NCBI GenBank assembly: GCA_002726495.1
Contig: PBTH01000011.1
Location: 2,788 to 44,088, forward strand
Length of the DNA: 41,301 nt
Origin: Methanobacteriota archaeon
GTDB lineage: Archaea; Thermoplasmatota; Poseidoniia; Poseidoniales; Poseidoniaceae
Direction: 5' to 3'
Shown here: positions 25,561 to 33,698 of the stretch, piece by piece
Layout of the letters: every line of letters starts with the position of its first letter
Numbering within the stretch: position 1 is the stretch's first letter
Position numbers and translations under genes: made by a program
Notes under the pieces: generated by a model
Told to the model about the DNA's origin: nothing
Database searches by the model: none
What the model saw: only the letters and a program-made list of their open reading frames with translations

Positions 25561-26739
25561 ATGGAGGAGGGAAGTTCATGGCGCCCTGCACCTGAAAACA
25601 CTCTTCAAAGTCTACGACATGGAATCACAATGTTTGATGGGATTGAATTTGACATTCGAATCACTTCTGACAACCAATTGGCAATTCACCATGACAGAAC
25701 CGTATCTATTCCTCCGGCCCAACTTCAAGGTCGGCCCAAGTGGGCCGAGGAGTGGACACTCGATGATTTGACAGAAGTTGGTTTTCTTGGATTTGAAGCA
25801 TTGCTCGCTGATAAGACCGTTCATGAACATTGGTCTGGAAGAGGGAAAATGGGTTGCATTGAGATCAAACGACCCCATCCTAAATCCCCATCAGGAGGTG
25901 GATACTTTGGGAGAAAACATCACATTCAATATATCGCAAAGGCCATGAAAATGGCAGATCAGTTGCTTGACCAATATGAAATTCCATCCGATAATACAGT
26001 ATTCTATTCATTTCACAGACACATGCCTCAATCCGCAAGACAATCTCAAACGAAACGCCCATGGGCAGCATTGATTCCATACATTCCACCCTATGGAAAC
26101 AAAACATTCCAACGAATCAAAGCCTTTCCAACATACCTCACAACACCGTTCAAAAAATTGGTAAAGACCCACCTCAAACAAGGAAGTTCAATGCTTCCAT
26201 GTGCTATTGAGTACTTTGATGGATTCACCCGTTCACTTCCGATTGGACAACATGTATCGCTGAAAGGAAAGGGACTTCAAGCACTGACGAAATCCCGAAA
26301 AGGAATGGCAACCTATGTTTGGCCAACAAAGACCAAGGTTGAGCACGACCTGTTACGGGCAGGGCTCACAGCACTTACCGACAAAGCAGACCCCGGTCTT
26401 CTTTGGCTTCCTTCTGGACATTTGCGTTGGACTCAACCCGGAACTCGCCCTCTGGATGAAACACAGTGGTCTGTATTGGAACAAGCGACATATGAGAACC
26501 ATCAAGAAATCCATTCAATGCTTATGGAAACAACCCCTCTTTGGGCAGACTGCGATTCAGAGCGACGAAACAAGTTGATCCGAGAATGGAAGGAAAAATG
26601 GAACTGGAGTGAATCCGTTGAAGCACTGTTAGCTCGATATGATGGCGCGACTCCACCATGGTCAGCACCCCGAATAATTGGTCATAGGGGGTCAGGAAAA
26701 ACGCCTCGACCTGTCATTCCAGAACATCACTCAGTATGA
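25561..26739 (+). CDS. Glycerophosphodiester phosphodiesterase-like protein, apparently circularly permuted
   Basis: GDPD enzymes cleave glycerophosphodiesters with a TIM barrel that normally opens with an HRG motif and then PENT. This 392-residue ORF begins instead at PAPENTLQSLRHG (10-21), and continues through FDGIEFDIRIT (E29, D31), LAIHHDRTV (H44), GCIEIKRPHP (E101), VFYSFHRH and TYVWPTK to ALTDKADP, the usual barrel end. After a further helical stretch of about 85 residues the C-terminus reads RIIGHRGSGKTPRP, then VIPEHHSV. The missing first strand with catalytic His-Arg therefore stands at the end. An in-frame TGA at 25516 and no start codon in between exclude an upstream HRG. The 3' end overlaps the citrate synthase gene by 13 nt. 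Confidence 0.78.
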   Translation: MEEGSSWRPAPENTLQSLRHGITMFDGIEFDIRITSDNQLAIHHDRTVSIPPAQLQGRPKWAEEWTLDDLTEVGFLGFEALLADKTVHEHWSGRGKMGCIEIKRPHPKSPSGGGYFGRKHHIQYIAKAMKMADQLLDQYEIPSDNTVFYSFHRHMPQSARQSQTKRPWAALIPYIPPYGNKTFQRIKAFPTYLTTPFKKLVKTHLKQGSSMLPCAIEYFDGFTRSLPIGQHVSLKGKGLQALTKSRKGMATYVWPTKTKVEHDLLRAGLTALTDKADPGLLWLPSGHLRWTQPGTRPLDETQWSVLEQATYENHQEIHSMLMETTPLWADCDSERRNKLIREWKEKWNWSESVEALLARYDGATPPWSAPRIIGHRGSGKTPRPVIPEHHSV

Positions 26740-27893
26740 CGAAGTGACTGTTGCTCAGCGATGTATTTTGGTCGGTAGATAGGTGTGCCTTTTCCGCCAC
26801 GCATGACAACTCGTTCATCTACGATTTGTGCACCAATTCCTGCTACACGAGCCCATCCAAAGAAGGTCGTGTAATAGGTAGGGTCTTTGAAACCGACATA
26901 ATGCAACAATGCACCGCTTGCAATATCGACGTTGGCATTTGGATTGGAAATTTTTGGGTTTTCAGAAAGAACTCGGGGTGCAACTTCACGAAGAGTGCGA
27001 ATGATTTTGAAATTTTTATCATCAGGGCACATCGCCTCTCCTAATGCAAATTGGACGGTTGCTCTGGGGTCTTCAGCACGAAGCACTGCGTGGCCAAATC
27101 CGAAGACTGGGCGCTTGGCTTCCAATTCGCCACGAACGAAAGCTTCAACCTCATCAGGATCACTTGTCCCAATCCTAAGAACAAATTCCAAACACGATTG
27201 ATTTGCTCGTCCATGAAGTGGGCCGGAGAGTGCGTTCATCGCACCTGAAATTGAGGAATATACGGTAGCGTGACCAGAGGCGATAGCCTTGCCTGCAAAG
27301 GTAGAGAGGTTGCCACCACCATGGTCCATGTGAAGTACGAGATACGTTGAGAGAATACGCTCCATTTGCTCTTGGTCAACGTCGCTTATATCGATGGTAC
27401 GTACGAATCGTTTGACCATTGAGGCTGAAAGGTCATCCTCAGGAATGTTTTCTCCACGACCTTCACGAATTCTAAACAAAAGTCCCATCAGGCGTGGCAT
27501 CCGAGCGATGAGGTTGAGGGCATCTTCTTTCCAGTCACCGGTCGTATCAAGCATGCCCAAGGTCTGAACACCAACGCTAAGCCAATCCATTGGATGTCCA
27601 TCCTTTGGTAGAGTCTGGAGCACTGCCGCAACGCTGCTAGGAACATGCCCCCGGCCTGCGAGGTCGCTTGCAAAAGCAGCTGATTGTTCGGCATTGGGAA
27701 GTTCTTTGTTGAACAATAAATACACAATATCTTCGGGAGAAAAATTAGCGAGTTCACTGATTGGATAACCACAATAATGCACGCCATCCATTGGTGTGAC
27801 AAACGATGTTCGGCAAGTTCCGACAGGGATTCCGCGAAGTCCAGTGTTTAGATGGTTCTCAGTCACATTGAACAAGCCATCACCATTGGACAT
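26727..27893 (-). CDS. gltA: Citrate synthase, mitochondrial-like type
   Basis: Condenses oxaloacetate and acetyl-CoA to citrate. The 388-residue protein keeps the catalytic residues H227 (LSGPLHGRANQ), H268 (GFGHAVLRAEDPRA) and D323 (NANVDIASGALL). Its signatures follow the mitochondrial enzyme (as I remember pig: HSDHEGGN, GPLHGLANQ, GYGHAVLRKTDPR) rather than the usual bacterial and archaeal GPLHGGANE and GFGHRVYK. Here they read LHMDHGGGN, GPLHGRANQ and GFGHAVLR. The N-terminus, NTGLRGIPVGTC then GVHYCGYPI, also fits that type. It is a single gene with its own TATA-like box at 27929 and a GAGGG ribosome site. Confidence 0.93.
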   Translation of the reverse strand: MSNGDGLFNVTENHLNTGLRGIPVGTCRTSFVTPMDGVHYCGYPISELANFSPEDIVYLLFNKELPNAEQSAAFASDLAGRGHVPSSVAAVLQTLPKDGHPMDWLSVGVQTLGMLDTTGDWKEDALNLIARMPRLMGLLFRIREGRGENIPEDDLSASMVKRFVRTIDISDVDQEQMERILSTYLVLHMDHGGGNLSTFAGKAIASGHATVYSSISGAMNALSGPLHGRANQSCLEFVLRIGTSDPDEVEAFVRGELEAKRPVFGFGHAVLRAEDPRATVQFALGEAMCPDDKNFKIIRTLREVAPRVLSENPKISNPNANVDIASGALLHYVGFKDPTYYTTFFGWARVAGIGAQIVDERVVMRGGKGTPIYRPKYIAEQQSLRHTE

Positions 27894-27927
27894 TCTCTTC
27901 CCTCATGGTCACCGACATAAGACCCTC

Positions 27928-27936
27928 GTATAAATG
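27928..27936 (-). promoter_or_regulatory. TATA-like box for citrate synthase gene
   Basis: On the minus strand CATTTATAC occurs about 38 nt before the ATG at 27893. It predicts a start of transcription near 27905 and a leader of about 12 nt with a purine-rich GAGGGA ribosome site. Together with the terminator just upstream it makes the citrate synthase gene a separate unit. Confidence 0.5.
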
Positions 27937-27957
27937 CGGCTCTTGACTTGGGCGGTC

Positions 27958-27984
27958 AAAAAAAACGGTGTGGCTGGCTACACC
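27958..27984 (-). terminator. Hairpin plus oligo-T terminator after the DUF835/DnaA-like/YkgJ operon
   Basis: On the minus strand, 9 nt after the YkgJ gene, GGTGT pairs with ACACC around an 8-nt loop. One G and eight consecutive T then follow (27958-27965). Archaeal transcription stops at oligo-U runs, and the hairpin makes this resemble a bacterial intrinsic terminator. It separates this operon from the citrate synthase promoter. Confidence 0.6.
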
Positions 27985-27992
27985 TTTTCATG

Positions 27993-28469
27993 CTAGCGTT
28001 TTCGCTCGCGGGCTTGCGGAGGCCACTCTCTGAAACCTTTTGTTGATTCACGGTCTGAAAATACATGAAGCCGAATGATGTTGCCTTCAACTACGAGCGC
28101 ATCTTCTGCATCAATTCCAGGACAAAGTTCCTTCACCTGACTCCAAGAGCGGTCACTGGCAAGATTTTCACCCCACCATGGGAATGCTTTGCATTGCTGA
28201 GGCCTCACCTCATAAATTGAGCATTGTTGATTCTCGTCGAGATGGATACATATGCCATCGTCTTCTCTACTTTTAAGGATAAAACGTCCATCGTAGGTCT
28301 TACGCGCATCCCGTTCAAGCCAATCATCAACACTCAGACCAGAATGATTGGATATTCGTTCAGCATCCTTGGTCGAAAGATAAACAATACCACCCGGTTG
28401 GTCACAACACTTGCCACATCCACTTTGGCAAGAAAATTTGACGCCACTCATCCACCACGGTGGCTTCAT
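27993..28469 (-). CDS. YkgJ-family cysteine cluster protein
   Basis: A 158-residue protein of the YkgJ (CxxxCxxCC) family, thought to bind zinc or iron-sulfur. The cluster FSCQSGCGKCCDQPGG gives C14, C18, C21 and C22. The second conserved part is QCSIYEVRPQQCKAFPWWG and a later cysteine in ELCPGID. This fits the full family pattern. The gene starts in a 4-nt overlap with the DnaA-like gene and is the last of three in its operon, followed by a terminator. Its biochemical role is unknown, both in the family and here. Confidence 0.85.
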   Translation of the reverse strand: MKPPWWMSGVKFSCQSGCGKCCDQPGGIVYLSTKDAERISNHSGLSVDDWLERDARKTYDGRFILKSREDDGICIHLDENQQCSIYEVRPQQCKAFPWWGENLASDRSWSQVKELCPGIDAEDALVVEGNIIRLHVFSDRESTKGFREWPPQARERKR

Positions 28470-30529
28470 TCTTCTTCACCCACGAGAACGTTCTTGGGAG
28501 AAATACGCCCAAGATGGACAATCGTGTATGCTTTTTCAGCAGGCTCATCAAGAAGGTCTTCCGCCGATATACCTGTTCCGTCAATGTTCCATTCCCCGTC
28601 AGGAGTGTAGTCATCAAGAGGCTCAATTGCCTCGCCATGAGCAGGTGAAGTTGATTTGACCCGACCTATTTTTCTACGCTCTTGAACCACTTCATCGGGT
28701 TCGATTGGAGGGAGGGGGGAACGGTCAGGGTCCAATTCTACGAGCCGCTCCTCAAGTACCCTCAATTCATCAGCAATTTCGATAAGCGCCTCAATATCTG
28801 CATCAGCAGCCCGGTTCGCAAGCAGGACCATCTGTTCCTCAAGACGGTTGAGTTCAAAGGATGCATCAACGCTTTGTTGTGTGGATTGATTCATTCTAAG
28901 GTCAATGTGTTCATCCAAATCAACCAAGATATCTACGGCACGTTCCGTATCTTTGTAGGAGATTGGCTCATTACGAGCGACCAAATGACGCTCTCTCTCA
29001 TTGACATCGAGCACTGAAGGACGGGACGGAGTAATTGATTCCATGATGTGATGAACCCGTTGGTCAACGACTTGGTCACCCTTTGAAAGGAAGTCATTGC
29101 TATCCCATTCAGGAGGTTTGTATTCATCCTCTGCCCAAGGCTCAAGTTCGGAACGCAGTTCAATTCCACCCGGATCTACCGATGAATATACTTGGTCAAT
29201 CGCTTCACTAACCAATGCAGCCGCGAGGTCATCAACCCGCCGCTGTTTCATTGCAACATTTGTTGGAGTTGCCAAGGATGCGGACCCATCTACAAGCGCG
29301 CTGATGTCATCATGATTCAGGAGGACCTCTCCACGATCAAGGGCGATGGCAACTTGTTCTAAACGGCCTTCCATAGCCCTCCATCCAGAGGGTTCAAGGC
29401 GCGCTAAACGCGCAAGGTGGACATCGTTGAGAAGGAGGTTTCGCTGTGCACAACGCCATGTTCCGTAAGCCATGAGCGTGGCGATTGATGGAGTTGTAAG
29501 CAGTACACATGATGCTTGGCGAAGCACTTCTTTGAGCCTTGAGGGAGTAAAGGTGTCCGGGTGATTACGCCCGCCAACGACGACCTGAACGCCGAGGTTT
29601 AAGGCATGATTAATTAAAATTCCAAGTTGATGACTCCATTCATGGTGCTGTGCAAATTCGTGAACATCATCTACAACAAGGGCGGTTGCGCCTGCGAGCG
29701 CATCTTGCCACTCGGGTTCCAATCCATCAAAACCAATTGCATCAGCAGCACTTAATCCGAGTACTGGGCCTTCCTGTCTACGAAGCAATGCCTGTGCAGT
29801 TGCATGAAGAAGATGGGAGCAACCTCCGTGCGGTTCTGAAACGACAACCAAAGGATTGAGATGATTGCCGGGGCGATCAACAATTGATTCGCAAGCTTGC
29901 GTGGCCCTCAGATTTTCATCGGAGACGAACCATTGCCTGAATGTCATTCGGTCAGACCATAAAATTGGTTTGGGCCAATCGCCTTGAATGTCAAGAACAT
30001 TGAGGGCATGATGAGGATTGTGTTCCGATACAGGATTGATTTCATCGTCAAGAGCATTCATCAAACGACCACGGTTTTGGTCTAAAATATGAGCCCATAC
30101 GGGTCGGCCATCGCCTTCAAGTCCAACAAAGGCCTGTTCATCACCTTCGGACGGATCGTTATCCTCCACTCCTATACGACTGCTGCGCAATTTTTTCAAG
30201 CGCTCTGCAACATGGTCTGCATAGGATGAATGTTCATCGAGGAAGGTCGTATGTTCTGGCAGAGAAGAGCCGAGAACACGTTCAGCAATCAAGTCGTAGG
30301 TCGGTCGTTGAGGCACACCTACTTTTTGGAACAAAGAGATGCGCTGACCCTCCACTTCTGATGTTCCAAGAAGGGTGTTCAATTTAGATTGCGCCTTGTG
30401 TTTTGGAATCGGTTCACTCCGAGGTTCGCTTGCATGTTTCTTAGGAGCTTTATGCAGATGAATGGAGCCTCGTAACTTTTCCTTGGCATCCTCAAGAGCT
30501 AAACGCAATTTGGTAGGTGCTGATGTCAC
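28466..30529 (-). CDS. DnaA-like AAA+ protein without Walker A lysine
   Basis: In this 687-residue protein, residues about 195-400 follow the layout of the DnaA ATPase domain. MTFRQWFVSDEN resembles the DnaA TF-x-x-F-V-x-G-x-x-N start. PLVVVSEPHGGCSHLLHA (227-243) matches the Walker A region GxxGxGKTHLLHA, but GK is CS. ATALVVDDVHEF (281-292) matches Walker B LLIDDIQFL. VVVGGRNHPDTF, SRLKEVLRQ and WRAMEGRLEQVA match the sensor 1, arginine and sensor 2 regions. No DnaA domain IV helix-turn-helix is seen. The N-terminal 190 residues are basic then acidic and disordered; the C-terminal 290 are acidic with coiled-coil-like helices (about 555-600). ATP hydrolysis is doubtful. 4-nt overlaps join it to the DUF835 gene before and YkgJ after. 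Confidence 0.62.
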   Translation of the reverse strand: MTSAPTKLRLALEDAKEKLRGSIHLHKAPKKHASEPRSEPIPKHKAQSKLNTLLGTSEVEGQRISLFQKVGVPQRPTYDLIAERVLGSSLPEHTTFLDEHSSYADHVAERLKKLRSSRIGVEDNDPSEGDEQAFVGLEGDGRPVWAHILDQNRGRLMNALDDEINPVSEHNPHHALNVLDIQGDWPKPILWSDRMTFRQWFVSDENLRATQACESIVDRPGNHLNPLVVVSEPHGGCSHLLHATAQALLRRQEGPVLGLSAADAIGFDGLEPEWQDALAGATALVVDDVHEFAQHHEWSHQLGILINHALNLGVQVVVGGRNHPDTFTPSRLKEVLRQASCVLLTTPSIATLMAYGTWRCAQRNLLLNDVHLARLARLEPSGWRAMEGRLEQVAIALDRGEVLLNHDDISALVDGSASLATPTNVAMKQRRVDDLAAALVSEAIDQVYSSVDPGGIELRSELEPWAEDEYKPPEWDSNDFLSKGDQVVDQRVHHIMESITPSRPSVLDVNERERHLVARNEPISYKDTERAVDILVDLDEHIDLRMNQSTQQSVDASFELNRLEEQMVLLANRAADADIEALIEIADELRVLEERLVELDPDRSPLPPIEPDEVVQERRKIGRVKSTSPAHGEAIEPLDDYTPDGEWNIDGTGISAEDLLDEPAEKAYTIVHLGRISPKNVLVGEEE

Positions 30530-32436
30530 GAATCCTCACCCTTGAATTTCTCCAGCACCTCACCTTTTTCGTTGTAAAGAGCCGTTGAAGTAGCGTATTC
30601 CTCATCTTCCCAGTTGTTCCAGCGCTCATACATCTCATCGATGGTTGATTCTTTTTGTTCCTTAGCAGAAAGTTCTCTTGCACCCTTTTTCTGGATATTT
30701 TTGGGAACTGAGATGGACCGTGGGAGAGGGGGCGTTTCAGTTGTTGATTTGTTCGGGAAAGTTTGTGGCGAGACCATTTCGGGAAGTGTTGCTGATGGAA
30801 CCGAGGTCTTCGCCTGAACCGAATCGCGCAGTGAATTGCTCGGTATGGACCGTGCAGTTTGTTCAACATGGGTTGATGCTCGAAGTTGACGGGCCTCAAT
30901 TTCATCCAAGTCTGCTTTCACAAAACGATCGCTTGACTGCCGTTGTTTGGGCCAATCGGGAAGAGCTCGATCTGTTTTTGAGACCGCTGAACTGCGTTTT
31001 TGGGTAATTCCAGTTTCAATACCGGGTAAACTGGGTTGCGCTTTTCTTGAAGGTAAACGCTGAGGGGCTCTTAATTGGGGTTTACTAAGTGCCGAAACTA
31101 CCTGTTTTCGCTTTTTCTTTACTTTGGGGAGTGGAGGGAATTCATGTTCGGATTCAGCCAGAGGTATCTCACTGATGAAGCGCCCTTTCTGGAAGGAGGA
31201 TTCAGTCGCTTGAACCTGGCTTGGTTCAACGGGAGATGCCGCCTCTGGCCATGATTCCACCACTTCATTCAATGCTTCAACCGCCTCTTTTCGTTCATCG
31301 GCGGTTGGCTGTGATGCTCCGCCCTCCATGGAGTAATCAGCAACGATGTTGGACGGCTCTGCTCCTTCACCAAGGTGATGGCGTAATTGTGCGTCAATCC
31401 AACGCTCCTCTTCTTCGTCCACAGGCAAAAGAAGCGGATGGTCAAGAAATGCATCGGAGTCAGCCAGCCAAGAGGCAATATTAGAATTCGTAAGCGGTAC
31501 AAATTCACTCATCAAACTGTGCCGTACGGGAAGTTGGAACACACTCATGTCGGTCGTGATAAGAAGAGAATGGTCGTTAAATCTCACACCGTCTACAACT
31601 GAGCGAATCAAATTCATCATTCCCAAATCACCCAAGGCATTGCCCAATCGGTCAAGCCCATCAATGAGTACGACGCAACGTTCGTTAGCCCACAAAAACG
31701 ATTCAACACAATGGAGGATTTCGTCTTCACTCGCTAGGAGTTCAAAATCACCTCTTTTCGTGAACAATGAATAACTCGTGGGCATTGGCAAACGGTTTGT
31801 AATATCGGTTGATGCATGAGGCAATCCAAACAGCCCCAACAGAGAAACGCCACGTTCTGCCAGTTCAACACCGACCTCAATCATTGGATGGGGATCGGGA
31901 GAATCGAACAGGTAAACGCTGCCCGGTTGAAGAGTCGGTGATGTTGAGGCGCTGCTTGAGCCACTGGAATTAGGTCGCCGATTGAATTCAGGTCGTGGAA
32001 CAAAGTCATCCAATTCTTCAGGGCGGGCCGCTCTTCGCCATGAAGAGGAAGGAAGCCGTACACTTGACCACCATGAATCGGAATCGCCTTGTTCTTGTTC
32101 ATGCTCAAGATGCAGGACGCTATCAGGATGCTTTTCCATCGTTTGACGCAGCGATGACATGCTCATCTCATAGAGTTCGACATCATTCCCGACATCCATG
32201 GCGTCGTGCTCTATTGCGAGCAATGCCTCGAGGCCGTACACCTCTGATTCATCTTGATAGAAGGCCATGACTGGGTGGCCCAAACGGAACAATAACCAGC
32301 CGTTTGATGTTTGATTTTTGGGTCGGATTGACACCGCTCCGGATTGTCCATGTGCCGCCAAATCTTGAGCGATGAGACGAAGAACATCAACGCCACCGCG
32401 CCGTTGTTCAATCATGTCGCCGTGCACAAGTTCCAT
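30526..32436 (-). CDS. DUF835-domain protein with DUF4388-like N-terminus
   Basis: This 636-residue protein has three parts. Residues about 12-95 (LRLIAQDLAAHGQSGAVSI, then NGWLLFRLGHPVMAFY and GLEALLAI) resemble the DUF4388/PatA-type sensor module: a helix, a strand pair with G-x-L-x-F-x-x-G, then a helix. Residues about 171-315 fit DUF835, an archaeal domain thought to be related to KaiC/RecA-like folds but without a P-loop. The key segment is ERCVVLIDGLDRLGNALGD (252-270), then FNDHSLLITTDMSVF. The last 290 residues are disordered, rich in Lys/Arg/Ser/Pro, ending in an acidic helix. The gene heads the operon with the DnaA-like gene (ATGA overlap). Confidence 0.62.
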   Translation of the reverse strand: MELVHGDMIEQRRGGVDVLRLIAQDLAAHGQSGAVSIRPKNQTSNGWLLFRLGHPVMAFYQDESEVYGLEALLAIEHDAMDVGNDVELYEMSMSSLRQTMEKHPDSVLHLEHEQEQGDSDSWWSSVRLPSSSWRRAARPEELDDFVPRPEFNRRPNSSGSSSASTSPTLQPGSVYLFDSPDPHPMIEVGVELAERGVSLLGLFGLPHASTDITNRLPMPTSYSLFTKRGDFELLASEDEILHCVESFLWANERCVVLIDGLDRLGNALGDLGMMNLIRSVVDGVRFNDHSLLITTDMSVFQLPVRHSLMSEFVPLTNSNIASWLADSDAFLDHPLLLPVDEEEERWIDAQLRHHLGEGAEPSNIVADYSMEGGASQPTADERKEAVEALNEVVESWPEAASPVEPSQVQATESSFQKGRFISEIPLAESEHEFPPLPKVKKKRKQVVSALSKPQLRAPQRLPSRKAQPSLPGIETGITQKRSSAVSKTDRALPDWPKQRQSSDRFVKADLDEIEARQLRASTHVEQTARSIPSNSLRDSVQAKTSVPSATLPEMVSPQTFPNKSTTETPPLPRSISVPKNIQKKGARELSAKEQKESTIDEMYERWNNWEDEEYATSTALYNEKGEVLEKFKGEDS

Positions 32437-32490
32437 TGGGGCAAACCACCGTTAACCCGCACATCCCCTAAACCCCCTCTTGAAGAGTGC

Positions 32491-32500
32491 GGATAAATCC
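32491..32500. promoter_or_regulatory. TATA-like box between DUF835 operon and DUF309 gene
   Basis: GGATAAATCC is nearly symmetrical (GGATTTATCC on the minus strand). On the plus strand it predicts initiation near 32520, giving a leader of about 25 nt before the DUF309 ATG. On the minus strand it predicts a start near 32468, about 30 nt before the DUF835 gene. Either or both uses are possible. It is the clearest promoter-like element in this 108-nt gap. Confidence 0.4.
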
Positions 32501-32544
32501 GCTGAAACACATACTGTTTCAAGCATGAACAACTCCCCCCAACC

Positions 32545-32931
32545 ATGCCCCAACCAAAAGCAAGAGAACTCAGTCAAGATGAGATGAACTTGTTAGAAGA
32601 AGGGTTAGAGGAATTTGATAATGGAAGGTATTGGCATGCTCATGAATCTTGGGAGGACCTTTGGAATTCCCTCAAGCGACGCTTCGCACCTCCAGAAGAA
32701 GTGCTGCTTGTACAAGGAATGATACAAACATCCGCTCTATTGCTGCACTACGAAAACAAAAACCATCGTGGCGTTACCAGTCAATGGGAGAAGTTGTATC
32801 CAAAATTACAGGACTGGGGTGTCGCTTGGGGGCTTGACATTGCAACTCATCTTACGGCCATTGAAACCTTTGCCGCAGATGTCAATCTGTGGAGTAAAGA
32901 CCCAAGAGGACATCTGTTCCCAAGAGCGTGA
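32545..32931 (+). CDS. DUF309 family protein
   Basis: A 128-residue helical protein matching DUF309: EEFDNGRYWHAHESWEDLWN (the conserved F-x-x-G-x-x-x-x-x-H-E-x-W-E), followed by PPEEVLLVQGMIQTSALLLH (the x-x-G-L-I-Q segment), then the helix after HRGVTSQWEKL. The family has a small all-helical fold; its function is unknown. The start lies after a leader with no clear ribosome site. It is followed closely by two membrane protein genes on the same strand. Confidence 0.82.
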   Translation: MPQPKARELSQDEMNLLEEGLEEFDNGRYWHAHESWEDLWNSLKRRFAPPEEVLLVQGMIQTSALLLHYENKNHRGVTSQWEKLYPKLQDWGVAWGLDIATHLTAIETFAADVNLWSKDPRGHLFPRA

Positions 32932-32962
32932 AGTTCAAGTGATTGAGCCACTTGAGTATTCC

Positions 32963-33619
32963 ATGAGTGAATCAACGGGAGGACTTTCCAAGGGCATGAT
33001 TCGCTTCATTGACACCCCTATTGCAGAACCGTTCGCTCGAGCACGGACATTGGGGTTTGCAAGTTCCGCAGGAATTTCCGCTCTCATTGGGGGAGTTTTA
33101 TCCGTCTTCACCGGCTCCATTGCCCTAGCATTCAGCGTCGCAGTAGTAAGTTTCTTGGTCAATGCAGTTTTTGTGTTAAACCGTTACTTGGGCCATGCAT
33201 CAACACCTCTTGCTGTCAATTTGAATCATCCCTTTATGGACCAAGCACCGCTTGGAAAAGCCGAAGTCAAAGTTCAGCTCTCAAACGGCAGTTGGATTGA
33301 TCCTGGTTCGCACCGAGTCAAACTCATCCCAGACGAGTTGTTCGGTGGATTCAATATTGTACATGACACGCTTGATTTCCCGGTACTGGGTCATTTTTCT
33401 GAGGCCAAAAAACGGACTCCACTGATCACTCGCCACATGGCGCTTATCAACCAATCAATCGCCCTGAGGGATGCGGTGAACGATGTCCCCGATCCGATTG
33501 ATGAAGCCAGAGAGCGCGAAAAGAAGGAAAGCGGCCTTTTGGAACGCTCTTGGCTTGAAGAAGAGAAAGAAATTGAAGTTGAAAGTCCGTTGGTATCGTT
33601 CTTCAAGCGTGAAGAATAG
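32963..33619 (+). CDS. Hypothetical membrane protein
   Basis: I do not recognise a family. The 218-residue protein has a hydrophobic hairpin (TLGFASSAGISALIGGVLSVF and SIALAFSVAVVSFLVNAVFV) near residues 30-72. A soluble part of about 110 residues with mixed strand pattern follows, then a very charged Glu/Lys helical tail. The ATG at 32963 is chosen; an in-frame GTG at 32939 is possible. The frame is open much further upstream, but that overlaps DUF309. It sits between DUF309 and a second small membrane protein, and the three may be one transcript. Confidence 0.6.
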   Translation: MSESTGGLSKGMIRFIDTPIAEPFARARTLGFASSAGISALIGGVLSVFTGSIALAFSVAVVSFLVNAVFVLNRYLGHASTPLAVNLNHPFMDQAPLGKAEVKVQLSNGSWIDPGSHRVKLIPDELFGGFNIVHDTLDFPVLGHFSEAKKRTPLITRHMALINQSIALRDAVNDVPDPIDEAREREKKESGLLERSWLEEEKEIEVESPLVSFFKREE

Positions 33620-33698
33620 CCAATTTTGTGATGTTGTAACCCCTACCTTCAAAACCCGTCCGCTTAACCAAGGGAGCGTGACAACTTCCGAATCTTGG

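Noticed and set aside
25481..25600. Possible frameshift restoring an N-terminal HRG-like motif (VHGA in another frame next to APENT) in the GDPD gene
   Set aside because: The other frame reads V-H-G-A with no Arg and needs a shift within a few bases of the PENT motif. The in-frame C-terminal IIGHRG is a far better match, so permutation is the simpler reading.
27967..27984. Possible riboswitch before citrate synthase
   Set aside because: It is a single 5-bp hairpin followed by eight T on the strand of the preceding operon, upstream of the citrate synthase TATA-like box, so a terminator is the better reading.
28466..30529. Calling the DnaA-like protein a true DnaA replication initiator
   Set aside because: The Walker A lysine is missing, no domain IV DNA-binding helix-turn-helix is visible, and no cluster of DnaA boxes was noticed nearby.
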